Positions 37,401 through 46,995 are shown, counted from the first letter of the stretch. The stretch: DNA of 64,000 bases from QWPN01 sp044238145 (GCA_044238145.1 JBIIDT010000007.1:1-64000); one strand, 5' to 3'. Notes: generated by a model not told the origin, from the sequence alone. Numbers and translations are program-made.

Positions 37401-38108
37401 ATGAGAACGATCACCCTGATCGCCGTCGCGTGCGCCGCGATGGCGAGCGCGCAGGACGCCGATCCGCAGCGTCTCGGATTGACGATCGCCCTCGTCGGGG
37501 ACTCCACGGTCACGGATCAAGCCGGCTGGGGCCAGGCCTTCGCCGGTAGGTTCGATGACCGCGTCAAGATCCTCAATTTCGCGATCGGCGGGCGAAGTTC
37601 CAAAAGCTGGTTCGACGAACGGCGTTTGCCGCGGGTGCTCGAGGCGAAGCCCGACTACGTGCTGATCCAGTTCGGGCACAATGATCAGCCGGGCAAAGGC
37701 CCCGACCGGGAAACGGATCCGGGAACGAGCTATCGAGACTATCTGAAGACCTACCTCGAGGAGTTTCGGGCGATCGGGGCCAAGCCGATTGTCGTCAGCT
37801 CCGTCACCCGCCGCACGTTCGACGAGAACGGGAAAATCAAGTCGACCTTGACCCCGTGGGCCGAGGCGGCCCGGGCCGTCGCCAAGGACGCGGGAGTGCC
37901 GTTCATCGACCTGCACACGATCAGCGTCGCCTACCACGACGGCATCGGCCGCGATGCCAGCATGGCCTTCAATCCCAAGCCTGGCGACGTGACCCACTTC
38001 AACCCGCAGGGCGCCGCAGCGATCGCCGACCTGATCATCAGGGAACTCGCGACCGTCTCCCCGGATCTCGCTTCCTATCTGAAGGGATCGGTCCACGGCC
38101 GCCCGTGA
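37401..38108 (+). CDS. Exported SGNH/GDSL esterase, rhamnogalacturonan-acetylesterase-like
   Basis: This 235-residue protein has a signal peptide (about 1-18, MRTITLIAVACAAMASAQ). The SGNH blocks are present: LVGDSTVT (catalytic Ser), NFAIGGRSS, FGHNDQPG, and DVTHFNPQG (catalytic Asp/His). This set is typical of rhamnogalacturonan acetylesterases (CE12-type), which remove acetyl groups from pectin-like glycans. The ATG at 37401 lies 9 nt after GGAGG; earlier ATGs at 37392 and 37395 are too close. It probably degrades acetylated polysaccharide outside the cytoplasm. Unlike its neighbours it has no link to nitrogen metabolism. Confidence 0.85.
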   Translation: MRTITLIAVACAAMASAQDADPQRLGLTIALVGDSTVTDQAGWGQAFAGRFDDRVKILNFAIGGRSSKSWFDERRLPRVLEAKPDYVLIQFGHNDQPGKGPDRETDPGTSYRDYLKTYLEEFRAIGAKPIVVSSVTRRTFDENGKIKSTLTPWAEAARAVAKDAGVPFIDLHTISVAYHDGIGRDASMAFNPKPGDVTHFNPQGAAAIADLIIRELATVSPDLASYLKGSVHGRP

Positions 38109-38138
38109 GGCCTCGCCCGGCGCCGACGTGTCGGCCCG

Positions 38139-39743
38139 TCAGCCCTGCTGCGGGTGCAGCCGCGGGCCGCTGCCGAGGGTCAGCCGGTTGACGGCGGCGA
38201 GGAAGGCCTTCGCGGAGGCCTCGAGCGAATCGGTCGAGACCCCGCGGCCGCGCTGCACCTGCCCGGCGTGCTCGAGCTCCACCGTGACCTCGGCCTGGGC
38301 GTCCTTGCCGACGGTCACCGCCTGGACGCGGAAGTCGCGGCAGGTGGTCGTGATGCCCGTCAGCTTCTCGATGGCCAGGAAGATGCCGTCGATCGGACCG
38401 TCGCCGGCGGTGATCGTCACCGCCTCCGGCGCTCCCGACTTGAGGACGCGCAGGGTGACCGTCGGGGCGGCCCCCGACTCGCAGGCCACGGTGTAGCCCT
38501 CGAACGTGAACTGCTCGGGCAGGGCCGCGAACTGCTGCTCGCAGAGGGCGGCGATGTCGCCGTCGTAGATCTCCTTCTTCCGGTCGGCGAGCAGCTTGAA
38601 CTGCTCGAAGATCGTCTGCAGCTGCTCCGGCGAGAGTTCGTAGCCGAGGGCCTTGGCCCGGTCGGCGAGCGCGGCCCGGCCGCTGTGCTTGCCGAGCACG
38701 AGGTCGGTCCGCTCGAGCCCCACGTCCTCCGGTCGCATGATCTCGTAGGTGCGTCGTTCCTTGAGCATGCCGTCCTGGTGGATGCCCGCCTCGTGGGCGA
38801 AGGCGTTGCGGCCCACGATCGCCTTGTTGCGCGGCACCTGGATGCCGGTGACGTTGGCGACGAGCCGGCTGGTGGGAACGAGCTTCTGCGTGGCGATCCG
38901 GGTCTCGACGCCGTAGTAGTCGCGGCGGGTGCGGAGGGCCATCACGACCTCCTCCAGCGAGCAGTTGCCCGCCCGCTCGCCGATGCCGTTGATCGTGCAC
39001 TCCACCTGTCCGGCCCCCGCCTCGACCGCGGCCAGGCTGTTGGCCACGGCCAGGCCGAGGTCGTCGTGGCAGTGGACGCTGATCACGGCCCGGTCGATGT
39101 TCGGCACGCGGTCGCGGAGGCTCTTGATCACGTGGTGCATCTGCGTCGGCGTGGCGTAGCCGACGGTGTCGGGGATGTTGACCGTCGTCGCCCCGGCCGC
39201 GATCACCGCCTCGACCACGCGGCACAGGAAGTCGATCTCGGTGCGGGCGGCATCCTCCGGCGAGAACTCGACGTCGGCGCAGTGCCGGCGGGCCCGGGTC
39301 ACGCCGGCCACGGCCCGGGCCAGCACCTCGTCCTCGTTCATCCGCAGCTTGAACTCGCGGTGGATCGAGCTGGTGGCGAGGAACACGTGGATTCGCGGCT
39401 GCCGCGCGTGCCGCAGGGCCTCCCAGGCACGGTCGATGTCGGCGTCGCTGCAGCGGGCCAGGCCGCACACCGTGGCGCCGGAGACGTCGGCCGCGATGTC
39501 GCGGACGCTCTCGAAGTCGCCGGGCGAGGCGATCGGGAAGCCGGCCTCGATCACGTCCACGCCCAGCGCCACCAGCGCCCGGGCGATCTCGATCTTTTCG
39601 GTGCGATTCATGCTCGCGCCGGGCGACTGCTCGCCGTCGCGGAGCGTGGTGTCGAAGATGCGGACGGATCGCGGAGCTGTCATGGGGACGGCGGTGGGAA
39701 CGGCTGCGGCCGCACGGGGCCGAAACGGGGGAGTGACCTGCAT
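38139..39743 (-). CDS. leuA: 2-isopropylmalate synthase
   Basis: This 534-residue protein has the signatures DTTLRDGEQSPGASM (31-45), FATSSIHREFK-type region, HCHDDLGLAVANSLAAVEAG and NGIGERAGNCSLEEV, then a C-terminal LeuA regulatory domain (about 400-530). It condenses acetyl-CoA with 2-oxoisovalerate in the first committed step of leucine synthesis; leucine feedback through the C-terminal domain is typical. The ATG at 39743 is preferred because GGCGGAG lies 5 nt upstream; the internal ATG at 39683 has no such site. The other leu genes are not in the window. Confidence 0.95.
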   Translation of the reverse strand: MQVTPPFRPRAAAAVPTAVPMTAPRSVRIFDTTLRDGEQSPGASMNRTEKIEIARALVALGVDVIEAGFPIASPGDFESVRDIAADVSGATVCGLARCSDADIDRAWEALRHARQPRIHVFLATSSIHREFKLRMNEDEVLARAVAGVTRARRHCADVEFSPEDAARTEIDFLCRVVEAVIAAGATTVNIPDTVGYATPTQMHHVIKSLRDRVPNIDRAVISVHCHDDLGLAVANSLAAVEAGAGQVECTINGIGERAGNCSLEEVVMALRTRRDYYGVETRIATQKLVPTSRLVANVTGIQVPRNKAIVGRNAFAHEAGIHQDGMLKERRTYEIMRPEDVGLERTDLVLGKHSGRAALADRAKALGYELSPEQLQTIFEQFKLLADRKKEIYDGDIAALCEQQFAALPEQFTFEGYTVACESGAAPTVTLRVLKSGAPEAVTITAGDGPIDGIFLAIEKLTGITTTCRDFRVQAVTVGKDAQAEVTVELEHAGQVQRGRGVSTDSLEASAKAFLAAVNRLTLGSGPRLHPQQG

Positions 39744-39805
39744 GGTACTCCGCCTCCGGGCGTCCGGCATCCCGACTGGTGTTCTCCCGGACGATCCCCG
39801 CTTTG

Positions 39806-39811
39806 TAGACT
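39806..39811 (+). promoter_or_regulatory. Possible -10 box for the RND efflux operon
   Basis: TAGACT in the 116-bp divergent gap fits the TANNNT pattern, giving a leader of about 42 nt before the ATG at 39860. No convincing -35 box is seen and no metal-regulator operator could be identified. Confidence 0.25.
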
Positions 39812-39859
39812 TTCCGGCACGACGGATGCAGGTCCGTCGGCTGCGTGACCGAGGTGGCG

Positions 39860-41464
39860 ATGGCGTCGGTGGAACAGGCGGTGGCGACGCGGGACGAGGC
39901 CGCCGGGGGGCCCCCGGCCGGACCCGCGCACACCCCCGCCCCGATGGGCGGCTGGCGGCGGTTGCAACGCGGACTCGTCGGCTGCGGGCTGCTGGTCGCC
40001 GGCGTGGCCGCCTGGTGGTGGCTGGCCACGCATCACCTCGGCGGCGACGACCACGGGGGTGGGCCGAAGACCGCCGGGGCGGCCGCGGGCCCGGCGACCG
40101 ACGTGGTGACCCTGCCGGCCGGCGACGCCGCGGACCGGATCGGGCTGGTGGCCGTCGAGCCGCGGCGACTGCGGGAGCATCTCACGGTGCCCGGGCGGCT
40201 CGACTACGACGCCCGCTACCGCCTCGACTACGAGTCGCCGGTCGACGGCATCGTGTCGCGCGTCTTCGTCCAGGTGCGGCAGCAGGTGGCGAAGGGTGAT
40301 TCGCTCGCCGAGGTCTCGAGCCCCGACGTCGGCACGGCCCGGGACGACGTCCGCAAGCGGGAGGACGACAAGCGGATCGCGGACAAGGCGGCCGAGTGGG
40401 CGGCGACGATCGCCACCAACGTCGAGGCCCTGCTGGCAACGCTGGCCAGCCATCCGCCCCTGGAGCGGATCGAGAAGGACTTCGAGGGGCGGGTACTCGG
40501 CGACTACCGCGAGAAGATCCTCGGTGCCTACTCGCGGCTGCTGTACGTCGAGAAGGTGAACACCAGCACGCGTCAGCTCGGCGAGGGGGGCGTGCTGTCG
40601 GGGCGGATCATCGAGGAGCGGACGAGCAACCTCGAGGTGGCCCGGGCGAGCTTCGCGGCCGCCTGCGAGGAGGCCCGCTTCCAGACCCGCCAGGACCGCG
40701 ACCGGGCGCGGTCCGCGCTCGAGCAGGCCGACCGGCTCGTGCAGGTCGCGCGGGAGCACCTGCGGACGCTCGTCGGCAGCAAGCTCGAGGCCGATGTCGG
40801 CGGCCAGGGCGCGGCCGAGGGGGTGGCCGACGCGGAGGGCACGGACGCGGCGCAGGGCCTGAGCACGCTCGTGCTGCGGACGCCCTTCGCGGGGCTGGTG
40901 GAGGACGTCTTCGTGGCCCGGGGCGAGCGGGTCAAGGCCGGCGACCGGCTGTTCGTCGTCGCCGACACCTCCACGCTCTGGGTCCGGGCCCAGATCCACG
41001 AGCGGCAGTGGACCACCGTCGAGGTCTCCGAGGGCCAGGAAGTGGCCGTCCAGGTGCCGGGCGCCGCCGATCACGACACGACCGCCAGGATCAACCACGT
41101 CGGCGCGACCGTGGAGGCGGAGTCGCGAAGCGTGCCCCTGGTGGCGACGCTCGAGAACGACGACGCCCACTACAAGCCCGGCATGTTCGTGTGGGTCGAC
41201 CTGCCCCAGGGGCAGGAGCGGGAGGGGCTGGCGGTGCCGGCCGAGGCGGTGCTGCGTCACGAGGGGCGGGCGTTCGTGTTCGTACCGGCCGGCGCGAACC
41301 GCTTCCGGCGGGTCGACATCGAGGCCGGCGCCGATACCGCCGGCTTCGTGGAGGTGAAGTCGGGCCTGCGGGCCGGCGAGCAGGTGGTGGCGCGGGGTGC
41401 CTTCCTCCTCAAGAGCGAACTGCTCCTCGAGGAGGAAGAGGAGGAGCCAGCCCCCGCGGGCTGA
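39860..41464 (+). CDS. RND efflux periplasmic adaptor (CusB/CzcB-like)
   Basis: This 534-residue protein has one membrane anchor (about 38-58), a His/Gly/Asp stretch (HHLGGDDHGGG) that could bind metal, and lipoyl-like halves (YESPVDGIVSRVFVQVRQQV, then LRTPFAGLVEDVFVARGERV) around a long coiled-coil hairpin (about 150-320). Beta-barrel and membrane-proximal domains (ALWVRAQIHERQWTTV-type) follow, with an acidic tail. It bridges the inner-membrane pump encoded next to an outer-membrane channel. The ATG at 39860 is favoured by GAGG 5 nt upstream over the GTG at 39845. The pump gene begins 13 bp downstream. Confidence 0.9.
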   Translation: MASVEQAVATRDEAAGGPPAGPAHTPAPMGGWRRLQRGLVGCGLLVAGVAAWWWLATHHLGGDDHGGGPKTAGAAAGPATDVVTLPAGDAADRIGLVAVEPRRLREHLTVPGRLDYDARYRLDYESPVDGIVSRVFVQVRQQVAKGDSLAEVSSPDVGTARDDVRKREDDKRIADKAAEWAATIATNVEALLATLASHPPLERIEKDFEGRVLGDYREKILGAYSRLLYVEKVNTSTRQLGEGGVLSGRIIEERTSNLEVARASFAAACEEARFQTRQDRDRARSALEQADRLVQVAREHLRTLVGSKLEADVGGQGAAEGVADAEGTDAAQGLSTLVLRTPFAGLVEDVFVARGERVKAGDRLFVVADTSTLWVRAQIHERQWTTVEVSEGQEVAVQVPGAADHDTTARINHVGATVEAESRSVPLVATLENDDAHYKPGMFVWVDLPQGQEREGLAVPAEAVLRHEGRAFVFVPAGANRFRRVDIEAGADTAGFVEVKSGLRAGEQVVARGAFLLKSELLLEEEEEEPAPAG

Positions 41465-41477
41465 CGGGAGTCCACGC

Positions 41478-44400
41478 GTGCTCACAGGCGTCATCGAGTG
41501 GTCCCTCGCGAACCGCGCGCTGGTGATCGCGCTGTTCGTGCTCATGGCCGTGGCCGGCCTGTTCGCGGCCACGCGGATCCCCGTGGACGCCGTCCCCGAC
41601 CTCGTCAACGTGCAGGTGCAGGTGGTGACCGAGGCGGGCACCCTGCCGCCGCTCGAGGTCGAGCGGTCGGTCACCTATCCGGTCGAGATGGCGATGAGCG
41701 GCCTGCCCGGGGTCGAGGAGATGCGGAGCGTCTCGCGGCTGGGCATTTCGGTCGTGACGATCGTGTTCCACGAGGGAACCGACATCCTCCGGGCCCGGCA
41801 ACTGGTGACCGAGCGGCTGCCCGCGGCCCGGGCGGGCATGGCCGCCGGGGCCGCCGACCCGCAACTCGGCAGCCTGAGCACGGCGCTCGGCGAGATCCTC
41901 CAGTTCGAGATCCGCGGCCCCGGCCGCAGCCTGATGGACCTGCGGAGCATCCTCGAGTGGGAGATCGCGCCGGTCATGCGGCAGGTGGAGGGCGTGACCG
42001 ACATCAACAGCCACGGCGGCCACGCCAAGAGCTACGAGGTGCAGGTCGACCCGGATCGCCTCGCCTCGCAGGGCATCTCGCTCGGCGAGGTGCTCGACGC
42101 GCTCGAGCGGAACAACGCCAGCACGGGCGGTGGGTACATCGTCAAGCACGGCGAGCAGCGGTTCATCCGCGGTGAGTCGCTGCTCCACGGCGTGGACGAC
42201 ATCGAGAAGGTGGTCGTCCGCAGCCCCGCGGGCGGCGTGCCGGTGCTGATCCGCAACATCGGCCGGGTCGCGGTGGCGCCGCTGGTGCGGCAGGGGGCGG
42301 CCACCCGCGACGGCCGCGGCGAGATCGTCACGGGGATGGTGATGATGGTCCGGGGCGAGAACAGCCGCCGGGTCGTGGCGGCGACGAAGGAACGGCTGGC
42401 CGCGATCCAGCCCACCCTGCCGCCGGGCGTCGAACTGGAGATCGTGTACGACCGCTCCGACCTCATCGCCCGCACGCTCGACACGGTGCTGCACAACCTC
42501 GCCGAGGGGGGGCTGTTCGTGATCGGCGTGCTCCTGCTGCTGCTGGGCAACGTGCGGGCCGGGCTGATCGTCGCCCTGGCGATCCCGCTCTCCATGCTCT
42601 TCGCCGCCAACCTGATGCTGGCCGTCGGCATTCCGGCGAGCCTCATGAGCCTGGGGGCGATCGACTTCGGGCTCGTCGTCGACAGCTCGGTGATCATGGT
42701 GGAGAACTGCGTCCGCCGGCTGGGGATCGCCCCGCCGAACGCCTCGAAGCTCGAGGTCGTGCGGGACGCGGCGGTGGAGGTTCGCGGCCCGACGATGTTC
42801 GGCGAGCTGATCATCGCCGTCGTCTACCTGCCGATCCTGTTCCTGCAGGGCACGGAGGGCAAGCTCTTCCGGCCGATGGCCCTGACGGTGCTCTTCGCCC
42901 TGGCGGGCTCGCTCGTGATCTCGCTGACGCTCATGCCGGTCCTCGCCGCCACGGTCCTCGGCCGTGAGGAGGAGCACGAGCCGCTGATCATGCGGGTGTT
43001 CCACCGGCTCTATCAGCCGCTGGCGCGGCTGGCGGTGCGGCACCCCGTCGTGATCGCCCTGGCGGCGGCCGGGCTCGTGGCCGCGAGCGTGCCCGTGGGC
43101 CTGCGGCTGGGGGCCGAGTTCATGCCCCGGCTCGACGAGGGGGACATCCTCATCGAGGTCAACCGGCTGCCCAGTGCCACGCTCGAGGACTCGGTGCCGC
43201 TGACCTCGCGGATCGAGCGGGTGCTCGGCGAGTTGCCCGAGGTGCGGACCGTGTTCTGCAAGACGGGCCGCCCTGAGATCGCCAACGACATCATGGGCGT
43301 GCAGCAGACCGACGTCTGGGTGATGCTCAAGCCCCGCAGCCGCTGGCCGGCCGACCTGTCCCGCGACGCGCTCGTGGAGAAGATGTCGGCGGCCCTCGAG
43401 GGGGCGGTCCCGGGGGCGAACTTCGGCTTCAGCCAGCCGATCGAGATGCGGGTCGACGAGCTCGTGGCGGGCGTCAAGGCCGACGTGGCCGTGCTCGTCT
43501 ACGGCGACGACCTGGGCACGCTCGGCGACCTCGGGCAGCGGATCGAGGGGGTGCTCCGCGACATTCCCGGTGCGGCCGACGTGCGGGCCGACTGGCAGGC
43601 CGACATCCCCACGCTGCGGATCGACGCCCGTCAGGACCAGCTGGCCCGCCACGGGATCGACGGCGGCGACGTGATGCGGACGGTGTCCGCGATGGGCGGC
43701 ATCCAGGCGGGCGTGATCTACGAGGGCCGGCCGCGGTTCCCGCTGATGGTCCGGTTCCCCGCGGCCTGGCGCGAGAACGAGGACCTCGTGCCCCAGATCC
43801 CTGTCGGGGCCGCCGGCGGCCGGCCCGTGCCCCTGGGCGAGCTGGCCGACATCCGCCTCGAGGAGACGCCCCCCTCGATCGAGCACGAGAACTCGCGGCG
43901 CCGGACGTTCGTGTCGGCCAACGTTCGCGGCCGCGACGTGGCCAGCTTCGTGCAGGAGGCCCAGCGGCGGATCGCGGCCCAGGTGCCGCTGCCGCCCGGC
44001 TACGCGATCGACTGGGGCGGCGACTTCGAGAACCTGCTCTCCGCGAGCCGCCGGCTCGCCCTGATCACGCCCGTGGTGCTGGGTCTGATCGCGCTGCTGC
44101 TCTACACGAGCTTCAAGTCGCTGCGGCTGGCGGCGCTGATCTTCGTGGCCGTGCCCGTGGCGGCGTCGGGGGGCGTGGCGGCGCTGGCCCTCCGCGACAT
44201 GCCGTTCTCGATCGCGGCGGGCGTGGGATTCGTGGCCCTGTTCGGCGTGGCCGTGCTCAACGGCCTCGTGTGGGTGGCCGGCGCGGAGCACGCCCGGGCC
44301 GCGGGGCTCACCGCCCGGGAGGCGGCGGTCGCCACGGCGGAGGTGCGGATCCGGCCGGTGCTGATGACGGCCCTCGTGGCCAGCCTCGGCTTTCTGCCGA

Positions 44401-44552
44401 TGGCGCTGGCGACGAGCGCGGGGGCCGAAATCCAGCGGCCATTGGCCACGGTGGTGATCGGCGGCATCGTCACGAGTACGCTGTTGACGGCGTTCGTCGT
44501 GCCGGCCATCTACCCCTGGTTCGCCCCGCGGACGCGGCCCGGCGCCGGGTGA
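41478..44552 (+). CDS. Heavy-metal RND efflux pump (CusA/CzcA family)
   Basis: This 1024-residue protein has the HME-RND order: first helix (ALVIALFVLMAVAGLFAATR), IPVDAVPDLVNVQVQVVTEA, a periplasmic porter domain, helices 2-6 with the proton-relay segment GAIDFGLVVDSSVIMVEN (about 394-411), a second porter domain and helices 8-12. It exports metal ions by proton antiport with the preceding adaptor. The metal (copper/silver versus zinc/cobalt) cannot be fixed. It starts at a GTG. No outer-membrane channel gene is adjacent. Confidence 0.93.
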   Translation: MLTGVIEWSLANRALVIALFVLMAVAGLFAATRIPVDAVPDLVNVQVQVVTEAGTLPPLEVERSVTYPVEMAMSGLPGVEEMRSVSRLGISVVTIVFHEGTDILRARQLVTERLPAARAGMAAGAADPQLGSLSTALGEILQFEIRGPGRSLMDLRSILEWEIAPVMRQVEGVTDINSHGGHAKSYEVQVDPDRLASQGISLGEVLDALERNNASTGGGYIVKHGEQRFIRGESLLHGVDDIEKVVVRSPAGGVPVLIRNIGRVAVAPLVRQGAATRDGRGEIVTGMVMMVRGENSRRVVAATKERLAAIQPTLPPGVELEIVYDRSDLIARTLDTVLHNLAEGGLFVIGVLLLLLGNVRAGLIVALAIPLSMLFAANLMLAVGIPASLMSLGAIDFGLVVDSSVIMVENCVRRLGIAPPNASKLEVVRDAAVEVRGPTMFGELIIAVVYLPILFLQGTEGKLFRPMALTVLFALAGSLVISLTLMPVLAATVLGREEEHEPLIMRVFHRLYQPLARLAVRHPVVIALAAAGLVAASVPVGLRLGAEFMPRLDEGDILIEVNRLPSATLEDSVPLTSRIERVLGELPEVRTVFCKTGRPEIANDIMGVQQTDVWVMLKPRSRWPADLSRDALVEKMSAALEGAVPGANFGFSQPIEMRVDELVAGVKADVAVLVYGDDLGTLGDLGQRIEGVLRDIPGAADVRADWQADIPTLRIDARQDQLARHGIDGGDVMRTVSAMGGIQAGVIYEGRPRFPLMVRFPAAWRENEDLVPQIPVGAAGGRPVPLGELADIRLEETPPSIEHENSRRRTFVSANVRGRDVASFVQEAQRRIAAQVPLPPGYAIDWGGDFENLLSASRRLALITPVVLGLIALLLYTSFKSLRLAALIFVAVPVAASGGVAALALRDMPFSIAAGVGFVALFGVAVLNGLVWVAGAEHARAAGLTAREAAVATAEVRIRPVLMTALVASLGFLPMALATSAGAEIQRPLATVVIGGIVTSTLLTAFVVPAIYPWFAPRTRPGAG

Positions 44553-44586
44553 GGCCGCCGGGGATACCGCCCGCGAGGACCGCCCC

Positions 44587-44886
44587 ATGACACTCCGCGA
44601 GTTCCAGTCGCTCATCCGGGCGATGTACCACGACAAGGACGCGGCCCGCGGCGTGGAGGGGACGTTCATGTGGCTCACGGAGGAGATCGGCGAATTGGCG
44701 ACGGCCCTCCGCAGCGGCACGCACGATGAGCGGGCCCTCGAGTTCGCCGACGTGCTCGCCTGGCTGGCCACGATCGCCAACGTGGTGGACGTCGACCTCG
44801 AGGAGGCGGTGCGGCGCAAGTACGGCACCGGCTGCCCGGGCTGCGGCCAGTTCGCCTGCACCTGCCCCGACGCGGAGAAGCCATGA
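44587..44886 (+). CDS. MazG-like nucleotide pyrophosphohydrolase with Cys-rich tail
   Basis: This 99-residue protein has the all-alpha NTP pyrophosphatase motif EEIGEL (about 31-36) paired with EFADVLAWL (about 52-60), the metal-binding EExxE...ExxD pattern of MazG-like proteins. The C-terminus carries CPGCGQFACTC, four closely spaced Cys that may bind zinc. It probably removes non-canonical or excess NTPs. It is 34 bp after the efflux pump and overlaps the next gene by 4 bp (ATGA). Confidence 0.8.
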   Translation: MTLREFQSLIRAMYHDKDAARGVEGTFMWLTEEIGELATALRSGTHDERALEFADVLAWLATIANVVDVDLEEAVRRKYGTGCPGCGQFACTCPDAEKP

Positions 44887-46988
44887 GGCGGGCGGTGCTG
44901 GCGGCGGCGCTCTTCGCGACCGTGTCCGCGGCGGCCGCCTACGAGGTCGAGGTCGGCTTCGGCGGCGTCCATCGCACGGCGGCCTGGACGCCCGTGACCG
45001 TGGCGGGCGGCGGGGCCGCGCCCGGCGACACGCTCTTCGTGTGGGCCGAGGATCCCGATGGCCAGTTCGTCCGCTCACCCCCGGGCAGCGAGGTGACCGC
45101 CGCCGGCGGCGGGCCGGCGTGGCGATTCGTCGTCCGCTTCGGCCGGCCGTCGGGACGGTTGCGGGTCGAGCGTCGCGCCGCGGGCGCGGCGGCGGACGCG
45201 ACGGGCGAGATCGTCGACCTGCGGCTGCCCGAGCCGATCCCCTCGACGACGCGGATCGTGCTGGTCGCCGGCGACCTGCCGGGCGCCGAGGCCGCGGTCC
45301 GGATCATCGCCCGCGAGGACGAGCCGCGGCCCCGGCTCGTGTCGCTCACGGCCGGCGGCCCGATCGCGACCGGCGGCGCGGCCCGCGATTTCGACGCGGC
45401 CGACGCGATCGTGGTCTGTGGCAGCGCCGTGGAGCGGCTCGCGGCCGACGTGCGGCGCGGCATCGACGCCTGGGTCAGGCTCGGTGGTCGGCTGGTGTTC
45501 GTCGCGGGCGGCTCGGCCGCCGAGCTGCCGGCCGACGCGGCGGCGTGGTTGCCGGCGCCGGTGACGCGGCTGGCCACGCTCGAGCGATTCGGCGGCCTCG
45601 AGACCCATGCCCGGGCCGGCCGGCTGCCGCCGCGGGTGGCGGCCGGCGTGCGGGTGCCCCTGTTCGCGGCGGCCGCGCCGCTCCCCGGCATCGTCGACGT
45701 CTGGGAGGGGCCGGCCGGAACGGGAACGCCGCTCGTGGTGCGCCGGTGCCATGGCCTGGGCACGATCGCCTGGCTGGGAGTCGACCTCGACGCCCCGGTA
45801 TTTCGCGACTGGCAGGGCGCGGCGCCGCTGCTGGCGGGACTGCTCGGCGGCCGGGCCGAGACGGTGGATCAAGAGGCCGGCGGCCTGGAAGCGAGCCGCG
45901 ACGGGGACCTGGCGGGGCAGCTGCGGACGGCGCTCGAGCGGTTCCCGCCCGCCGGCGTGGCGCCCGTGTCGTTCGAACTCGTGGCGGCGATCGGGCTGCT
46001 CTACGTGCTCTGCCTGTATCCAATCGACTGGTGGCTGGTGTCGCGGTCGGGTGGCCGGCCGTGGGTGGCGCGGCTCACGCTCGCGGCGTTCGTGGCGGCC
46101 TTCACGGGCCTGGCCTGGGGCGTGCATGCCGCCCGGCAGCCGGCGGCCGGGGAGCGGCCGACGTGCGCCGCGGAGATGGTCGACTTCGACGCGGCCGGCG
46201 GCACGGTGCGCGGTCGCGGCTGGGCGGCGATCCAGTCCGTGGACAACGACCGGCTCGGGGTCGACGTGGCGGTCGACGAGGCGGCCGCCGACGTGGCCGT
46301 CTCCTGGTGGGGCGACGCAGGCCGCGGCTTCGCCGCGGTGGATGCCGGGATGCCGCATCCGTCGCTCGCCGCCGCCGACTACGCCTACCGCCGGTCGCTC
46401 GCGGTTCTCGCGGGCGTGCCGATCGCCGCCTCGTCGTCGCGGCTCTTCGAGGCCGACTGGCAGGCCGGTCGGGAGCCGGGTTCCATCGCCACCGCCGACC
46501 TGGCGGCCGGTCCGCAGGGCACGCTCACGGGCGGCGTCGCGCAGCACCTGCCGTTCCCGCTCGAGGGCTGCCGGCTCGTGCACGGCGGCTGGCTGTACGA
46601 CGTCGGTCGGCTCGAGCCGGGGCAGCGCTACGACACCGCGGCGGGCCGCGGACCGCGGTCGCTGGCCGCGGCCCTGACGCGGCGGGCGGCCGCCAAGGAG
46701 CGGGACGTGGCCGTCCGCTGGAACCCCGCCGAGGCCGACGCGGAGCGGATCCTGGAGGTCGCCGGCTTCCACGCGGCGGCGGGTGGCGAGGGCTACACGG
46801 GCCGGCCCGGCGGTCGGCTCGGTCGGCTCGATCTGTCGGCGGTGGTCGGCCTCGACCGGGCCGTCCTCGTCGGCTTCACGTCCCGCGGCCAGGCGACCTG
46901 GAACGTCGCCGGCGGGCGGGCGACCGCCCGGGGGCTGTATCGTATCGTGATCCCGGTGGCCCCCGCGGCGGCGGGCACGGAGCGGTGA
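44883..46988 (+). CDS. Large exported membrane protein linked to an ABC ATPase
   Basis: This 701-residue protein has a signal peptide (about 1-19) and a beta-rich periplasmic part containing a GATase1-like segment (about 175-275, DAIVVCGS, WVRLGGRLVFVAGGS). Two membrane helices (about 365-382 and 395-415) follow, then a second periplasmic part (about 420-701). It resembles membrane partners that accompany ABC ATPases in gliding- or exopolysaccharide-type systems, but I cannot name the family. It ends 7 bp before the ATPase gene, so they are probably co-expressed. Confidence 0.6.
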   Translation: MRRAVLAAALFATVSAAAAYEVEVGFGGVHRTAAWTPVTVAGGGAAPGDTLFVWAEDPDGQFVRSPPGSEVTAAGGGPAWRFVVRFGRPSGRLRVERRAAGAAADATGEIVDLRLPEPIPSTTRIVLVAGDLPGAEAAVRIIAREDEPRPRLVSLTAGGPIATGGAARDFDAADAIVVCGSAVERLAADVRRGIDAWVRLGGRLVFVAGGSAAELPADAAAWLPAPVTRLATLERFGGLETHARAGRLPPRVAAGVRVPLFAAAAPLPGIVDVWEGPAGTGTPLVVRRCHGLGTIAWLGVDLDAPVFRDWQGAAPLLAGLLGGRAETVDQEAGGLEASRDGDLAGQLRTALERFPPAGVAPVSFELVAAIGLLYVLCLYPIDWWLVSRSGGRPWVARLTLAAFVAAFTGLAWGVHAARQPAAGERPTCAAEMVDFDAAGGTVRGRGWAAIQSVDNDRLGVDVAVDEAAADVAVSWWGDAGRGFAAVDAGMPHPSLAAADYAYRRSLAVLAGVPIAASSSRLFEADWQAGREPGSIATADLAAGPQGTLTGGVAQHLPFPLEGCRLVHGGWLYDVGRLEPGQRYDTAAGRGPRSLAAALTRRAAAKERDVAVRWNPAEADAERILEVAGFHAAAGGEGYTGRPGGRLGRLDLSAVVGLDRAVLVGFTSRGQATWNVAGGRATARGLYRIVIPVAPAAAGTER

Positions 46989-46995
46989 CGGCGGC

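Noticed and set aside
39744..39859. Leucine attenuator or metal riboswitch in the leuA / efflux gap
   Set aside because: No leader peptide with Leu codons, no terminator stem and no recognisable riboswitch core is visible in 116 bp.
41409..44972. Open frame of 1187 codons antisense to the RND pump
   Set aside because: It is a shadow of the CusA/CzcA-like gene: composition is Arg/His/Asp/Gly-rich without structure, and it runs over three plus-strand genes.
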